From the NCBI GenBank assembly GCA_019096065.1, contig JAGUCH010000008.1, forward strand, positions 4,159,001-4,223,000: DNA of 64,000 nt, written 5' to 3'. Shown here piece after piece: positions 60,406 to 64,000 of the stretch. The translations under genes and the position numbers were made by a program. Positions within the stretch are counted from its first letter, which is position 1. Every line of letters starts with the position of its first letter. A model generated the notes under the pieces. It saw only the letters and a list, made by a program, of their open reading frames with translations. It searched no databases and had not been told where the DNA came from. The DNA comes from Paracyclopina nana (lineage: Eukaryota > Arthropoda > Copepoda > Cyclopoida > Cyclopettidae).

Positions 60406-63400
60406 TTAGATTGCTTGATTGTTGTGGAGAAATCTGAATCCTGCTCCACTCCTCGTCGCGATAAACTCGGATTCCGCGTTCATGCTGCGGATCGCCGCCG
60501 GGTGCATCATGCAGCCCGCTCTCCACATCTGGTAGAGCTGCGCCAAATCGAACTTTTTGTGGCTGTCTGCCGCGTGGCCTCGGCCATCACATCTATTGCA
60601 GACGCACAGCATCATCGGGCACGTAGCCTCATGATGCCCTAGCATCCTGCAGGTTGGCACCTTGCATGTTCCAGACTTTTTACAGGTGCTGCCCTCGTGA
60701 CCGTAGCTCCCGCATTGATAGCATGGATGAGGAAATTGAGTCAAATCCTTGGGCAACTTGCTTATTGCTAGCACCCTAACACGAGCACTTTGGATGACCT
60801 CGGGCCTGTGCCACTCGGTGATCCTGTGGTCAATGGCCTCCTCGATGATACCAACCTCCTTCCTATCCATATTTGCTAGGTGTGCTTTCGAAAATCTAAA
60901 GTTCTTGCCGCACTCCCCAATGTGCCTGTTGACTTGTGCAAAGGTGTTGTAGTAGTGTGACTCGTTCTTCAGTGGCCCCACCTGACTTTCGACCTCCTGA
61001 GGACCGCCGCGTTCCTCTAGGAGGCCTACAAAGTCCATGGCGAAATTTGGGCCGATCTTCGCTGGCCTGTTCATCACCAATGCCAGCAAAAACTGCACAT
61101 ACACCATCACGTCATCATCGTCGCCGCACCCCGCCTTTTTGGCTAGGTGGCCTGCAACCGCGTATAGCAGTGCCATTGGTCCAAATTGGTCCATTCGATC
61201 ATAGTAGAGAGTGTCCGTGGCGTACTCGTCCACTGGCTTGTCATACAAGTTGTTCCAGTACTTCATGTCCGGTACTGAGTGGCGCACTCCCAGGATCTTC
61301 ATCGCGTGCCTCTTGCCAGTCCTCACCGCGTCGGCATCCAATTGCCTGTCCAGCATGAGGACAAAATGAGCGGCCTCCACCCAATTGGTGATCGGCGCGC
61401 CCATCAACTTGAACGTCTTGAGATCATCCACGATGCCGAAGCCCATCTTCTTGATCTCTGAGGATGCTAGGAGTTTCTTTATTTTCTCCGGTATTTCTTT
61501 TCCATCGAACTTTCTGCCCATAAATTGTACCCTGATCCCCAATGCATTGCCATTCGGCGATCCAAAATGTACATAGCAGGCCATATTGTCGAACTCACCT
61601 TTTGTTAATGAGTACTTACATCCATAGGCAGCCTGGATGGATGGTGAGAATCCCTCCACGTCTACTGTCATGAAGTTGTGCTTCTCTATGGCCTCATAAA
61701 AGCCTTTCTTCTCCAATGCGTGGTCGACTGGGGCAAAGTGGTTGTTGGTGTAATCATTCGACCTCTTCGTGAGCCCATAAATGTACGTGACCCGTCTCTT
61801 CCTTTCTTCGAGGTCAAAGGCCGAGTTTTTGCCCATTTTGCTCAGCTCCATCGCCTTCTTAAGTGTGAGGGAGGGGTATGAGCCTTTTGATTGCATCAAA
61901 TAGTCCTCTGGCCTGTAGCCGTGCGATAGGGGGCACGTCCTGTTCTTGCACTTCTTGGCCGCCACGTAGTTCTTGTCGATGACCATGCCTTCTTGAATGC
62001 AGTCGCAGTAATCTGCTCCATCCGGCGCCTTGTCTAGTTGTCGATCATCTGGTTCCATCCCGGTCGCATTTCTTGCCCTCGACCTCAACATTTCATAATC
62101 CATTGGTCGATTGTCTTCCCATGCCATGACTTGAACTGGGTTGCTCCCTGGTGATGCTGGTTCTGAGGACTCCGTCGAGGTTCCTCTCTGGTCGAGGTTA
62201 GGACAACCGCGGTCCATTACCTCATCGACCATATCCGCATCAACTTCTAGGATTTCAATGTTGTCAGTCTGCACCTCAGTGTTGGCAATGGTGACAACTT
62301 GAACTCCAGCATCTTGGTGTGTGAGTGCTGCTGCTGTGGCCTTCAGGAGCTCCATGACCTTGTCGACATAATCTCTGGTCAATATTGTCAGCCCCTGCTT
62401 AACAGCGCCCAGCTCCTTGATGTCAGTCCATTCCAACCTAACCTTTGTATCTGACATGACAAAAGTGTTCGTGAGAATACCTGACTTATAACATTTTATC
62501 AATTTTGGCACAGGCAGCATTCCAATTCCGGTCTCCAATGACTGCACAACTCCCCTTTCGTAGTCCAGGCCTTCGTCCTCCAAGGTGCCGTCGATGTACT
62601 TCCCGACGATCTCCGCCTTGGCCGCCGCAATTAGCTGCTCGGTTGGACTCAGAGCATAATTCCATTCAATAACTTCTTCCGGGGCCTTCGCATAGAATAT
62701 CTCCAGAAAGAACGGGGAGTAAGACATTGCCAGCGTCTCGCCCACAGTCAGCCCCTTGGCCAGGAGTTGATATCGTCGATACATCCTGTAGATGTCCGCC
62801 CTCCGGGCCTTCTTGCGTGCTCTGTAGGTTCTGGCCTCCAAATCCTTCTTTTCACCCCAGTTGTCGTTGGATCCAATGATGACCACGTTTGGGTCGGCGA
62901 AGTCCTCAAGAAATATCTTCCTGAGCGACTCGATATCTCGTTCGAACCTAATGACCTTGGAGGCTCCCATCCTCTCCTTCCACTCCGACTGCACATTCTC
63001 CCAGGAGTACGGCGGTTCATCTTCTTCCTCCTCCTCCACCGGGGCCGCCTTTGCTGCCTTGGCCTTCTTGCCACTTGAACCTGGAGTTGACGAGTCTGAG
63101 TTTTTTACCTTTTTGGCCGGTCCCGCCTTCTTCGGTTTTTTCGCTGGGGTCTGAGGACCTTTGGGGGCCGCCCGTTTCTCCGCCTTCACCGTCGCTGCCG
63201 ATGTATCCATGAGCTCGTCGTCCAAGCTCTCATTAAAATCCAGCTCCAATGCCTCGTCCTCGGTCTTGGTCGGATTGGCAGAACCGCTGCAGTCCTGTCC
63301 AATCCTTTTGACCTTGACCGTGGCGGTCTTCAGTTGAGGTTGCTCGTCCTCCTTCGATGGGCCCGCCTTCGGCTCCTCTTCGGCCCCTTTTTGGCTTCTC

Positions 63401-63678
63401 CTGCTGCGCTCCGCCATTTCGGTCGCTTCTTGTTCTCTAACTGAATTTTGACCCGTTTTGATTTCGCGAACAATTTTAACGATGGAGGTACTCACAATAA
63501 TATCGAATTGTCCTCGGAGGTCGCGATTCGGAGAAAATTTCCTTTGCCAAATCGTATGAACTCGTCGAATCCACTTTTGCAATTTTACTTGGCTGAGTTG
63601 CTCTGCTGATTTTCTCAGCTTTTCGCGCGTCTTTTTGCCAATGCTCTTAAGTACAGAGTATAGTCGTCGCTGATACAT
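60406..63678 (-). CDS. Mobile-element-like protein: RNase D-type exonuclease domain plus three zinc knuckles
   Basis: Intronless frame of up to 1090 codons; a start at 63,417 (MAERSRRS) is a plausible alternative. Layout: basic N-terminus; charged low-complexity linker with KKPKK-type runs (about 90-230); an unrecognised helical region; then about 665-840, which looks like a DEDD 3'-5' exonuclease (RNase D/EXD type): motif I VDVEG (D673, E675), motif II GFGIVDDL (D751/D752), motif III YATD (Y819, D822). Three C-terminal zinc knuckles lie at about 986-1039: CX2CX4HX4C, CX4CX4HX4C and CX2CX4HX4H, as in retroelement nucleocapsids. GC-richer than the flanks, single exon, and 90 nt downstream of a BEL/Pao integrase end on the same strand. 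It may be an extra ORF of that element, a gag of a neighbouring one, or a captured host exonuclease. Function not established. Confidence 0.7.
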   Translation of the reverse strand: MYQRRLYSVLKSIGKKTREKLRKSAEQLSQVKLQKWIRRVHTIWQRKFSPNRDLRGQFDIIVSTSIVKIVREIKTGQNSVREQEATEMAERSRRSQKGAEEEPKAGPSKEDEQPQLKTATVKVKRIGQDCSGSANPTKTEDEALELDFNESLDDELMDTSAATVKAEKRAAPKGPQTPAKKPKKAGPAKKVKNSDSSTPGSSGKKAKAAKAAPVEEEEEDEPPYSWENVQSEWKERMGASKVIRFERDIESLRKIFLEDFADPNVVIIGSNDNWGEKKDLEARTYRARKKARRADIYRMYRRYQLLAKGLTVGETLAMSYSPFFLEIFYAKAPEEVIEWNYALSPTEQLIAAAKAEIVGKYIDGTLEDEGLDYERGVVQSLETGIGMLPVPKLIKCYKSGILTNTFVMSDTKVRLEWTDIKELGAVKQGLTILTRDYVDKVMELLKATAAALTHQDAGVQVVTIANTEVQTDNIEILEVDADMVDEVMDRGCPNLDQRGTSTESSEPASPGSNPVQVMAWEDNRPMDYEMLRSRARNATGMEPDDRQLDKAPDGADYCDCIQEGMVIDKNYVAAKKCKNRTCPLSHGYRPEDYLMQSKGSYPSLTLKKAMELSKMGKNSAFDLEERKRRVTYIYGLTKRSNDYTNNHFAPVDHALEKKGFYEAIEKHNFMTVDVEGFSPSIQAAYGCKYSLTKGEFDNMACYVHFGSPNGNALGIRVQFMGRKFDGKEIPEKIKKLLASSEIKKMGFGIVDDLKTFKLMGAPITNWVEAAHFVLMLDRQLDADAVRTGKRHAMKILGVRHSVPDMKYWNNLYDKPVDEYATDTLYYDRMDQFGPMALLYAVAGHLAKKAGCGDDDDVMVYVQFLLALVMNRPAKIGPNFAMDFVGLLEERGGPQEVESQVGPLKNESHYYNTFAQVNRHIGECGKNFRFSKAHLANMDRKEVGIIEEAIDHRITEWHRPEVIQSARVRVLAISKLPKDLTQFPHPCYQCGSYGHEGSTCKKSGTCKVPTCRMLGHHEATCPMMLCVCNRCDGRGHAADSHKKFDLAQLYQMWRAGCMMHPAAIRSMNAESEFIATRSGAGFRFLHNNQAI

Positions 63679-63753
63679 TTCGTAAAGAATTAATTTGTGT
63701 GGTGTGGTGTAATTTGTGGTGTGTGCTGATATTATTTGGGTGTGCTATTAGGC

Positions 63754-63759
63754 TTTATT
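63754..63759 (-). promoter_or_regulatory. AATAAA after the integrase frame
   Basis: Minus-strand AATAAA 9 nt after the integrase stop codon. It could end the pol transcript, or be chance in AT-rich DNA. Confidence 0.35.
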
Positions 63760-63767
63760 CAATTAAT

Positions 63768-64000
63768 TTACAACTGTAAGTGTGGTAATGAAGTGACTGG
63801 GGCCAATTGTCTGATGCCCCTTTCCACGAGACCATGTTTGCACGCTACTTTTGCCTTTCGCACTAACCCATCAGCACTGTGTGAGACTTCTTTGATTTGC
63901 CCCACCGACCACTTGCTTCTTTTTATTTTCAGGTCTTCCTCGGCCACCACAACCAAGTCTCCGACCTTTATGTTCTGCGATTGTTTCAACCACTTACTCC
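63768..64000 (-). CDS. pol: BEL/Pao retrotransposon polyprotein, integrase C-terminus (partial)
   Basis: The open frame continues off the right edge of the window; stop TAA at 63768-63770. The visible part matches the DUF5641 domain that closes BEL/Pao Pol proteins: SKWLKQSQNIKVGDLVVV, then KWSVGQIKEV, then SADGLVRKAKV, and an R-x3-L-A-P ending. This domain follows the integrase catalytic core, which would lie beyond position 64,000. The position shows that an LTR retroelement on the minus strand abuts or invades the 3' side of robo-B. Confidence 0.85.
   Translation of the reverse strand, partial: SKWLKQSQNIKVGDLVVVAEEDLKIKRSKWSVGQIKEVSHSADGLVRKAKVACKHGLVERGIRQLAPVTSLPHLQL

Overview
This is nuclear DNA of an invertebrate animal. 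The evidence is: short introns of about 50-65 nt with GT-AG borders, two Roundabout-type axon-guidance receptor genes, a metazoan carbohydrate sulfotransferase, eukaryotic tRNA genes with oligo-T ends, a U1 snRNA gene, and a BEL/Pao-type retrotransposon tail. Non-coding DNA is AT-rich and gene density is low. A protostome (arthropod/nematode-like lineage) is my inference; I cannot name a species.

Layout. 1-3,120: 3' part of a Robo receptor (robo-A, + strand). 4,872-6,114: complete four-exon carbohydrate sulfotransferase (+). 6.1-32.3 kb: no convincing protein gene, but a repeat-rich block (12.9-17.4 kb: GC-rich hairpins, two tRNA-derived SINE-like copies, a 1.3-kb tandem duplication), an identical pair of tRNA-Glu(CTC) genes in opposite orientation, tRNA-Val(AAC), and two fold-back MITE-like elements. 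32,353-35,383: eight-exon gene (-) for an unfamiliar 889-aa secreted, cysteine-rich, repeat-containing protein. 38.1 kb: a TA-flanked MITE. 42,413-46,671: a 4.26-kb block bounded by 50-bp inverted repeats whose interior is largely satellite DNA (21-bp array, ~165-bp duplicate, 71-bp array). 47.9 kb: tRNA-Val(TAC). 48,639-59,653: a second Robo gene (robo-B, +) with a 5.6-kb first intron that contains a U1 snRNA gene; its last exons are not in the window. 60.2-64 kb: opposite-strand mobile-element coding DNA, namely a 1090-aa ORF with an RNase D-like 3'-5' exonuclease signature plus three zinc knuckles, preceded by the C-terminus of a BEL/Pao integrase.

How the pieces relate. The two Robo genes are head-to-tail paralogs. 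Both carry Ig4 joined directly to the second canonical FN3 domain, so both lack the Ig5-FN3(1) segment of standard 5-Ig/3-FN3 Robo receptors. That suggests the loss came before the duplication. They differ in intron content, base composition and, within this window, in the tail: only robo-A shows the proline-rich Ena/VASP-binding motif. The strongest candidates for something undescribed are the reduced tandem Robo pair, the secreted GFGPPN-repeat protein, the exonuclease/zinc-knuckle ORF and the satellite-filled inverted-repeat element.
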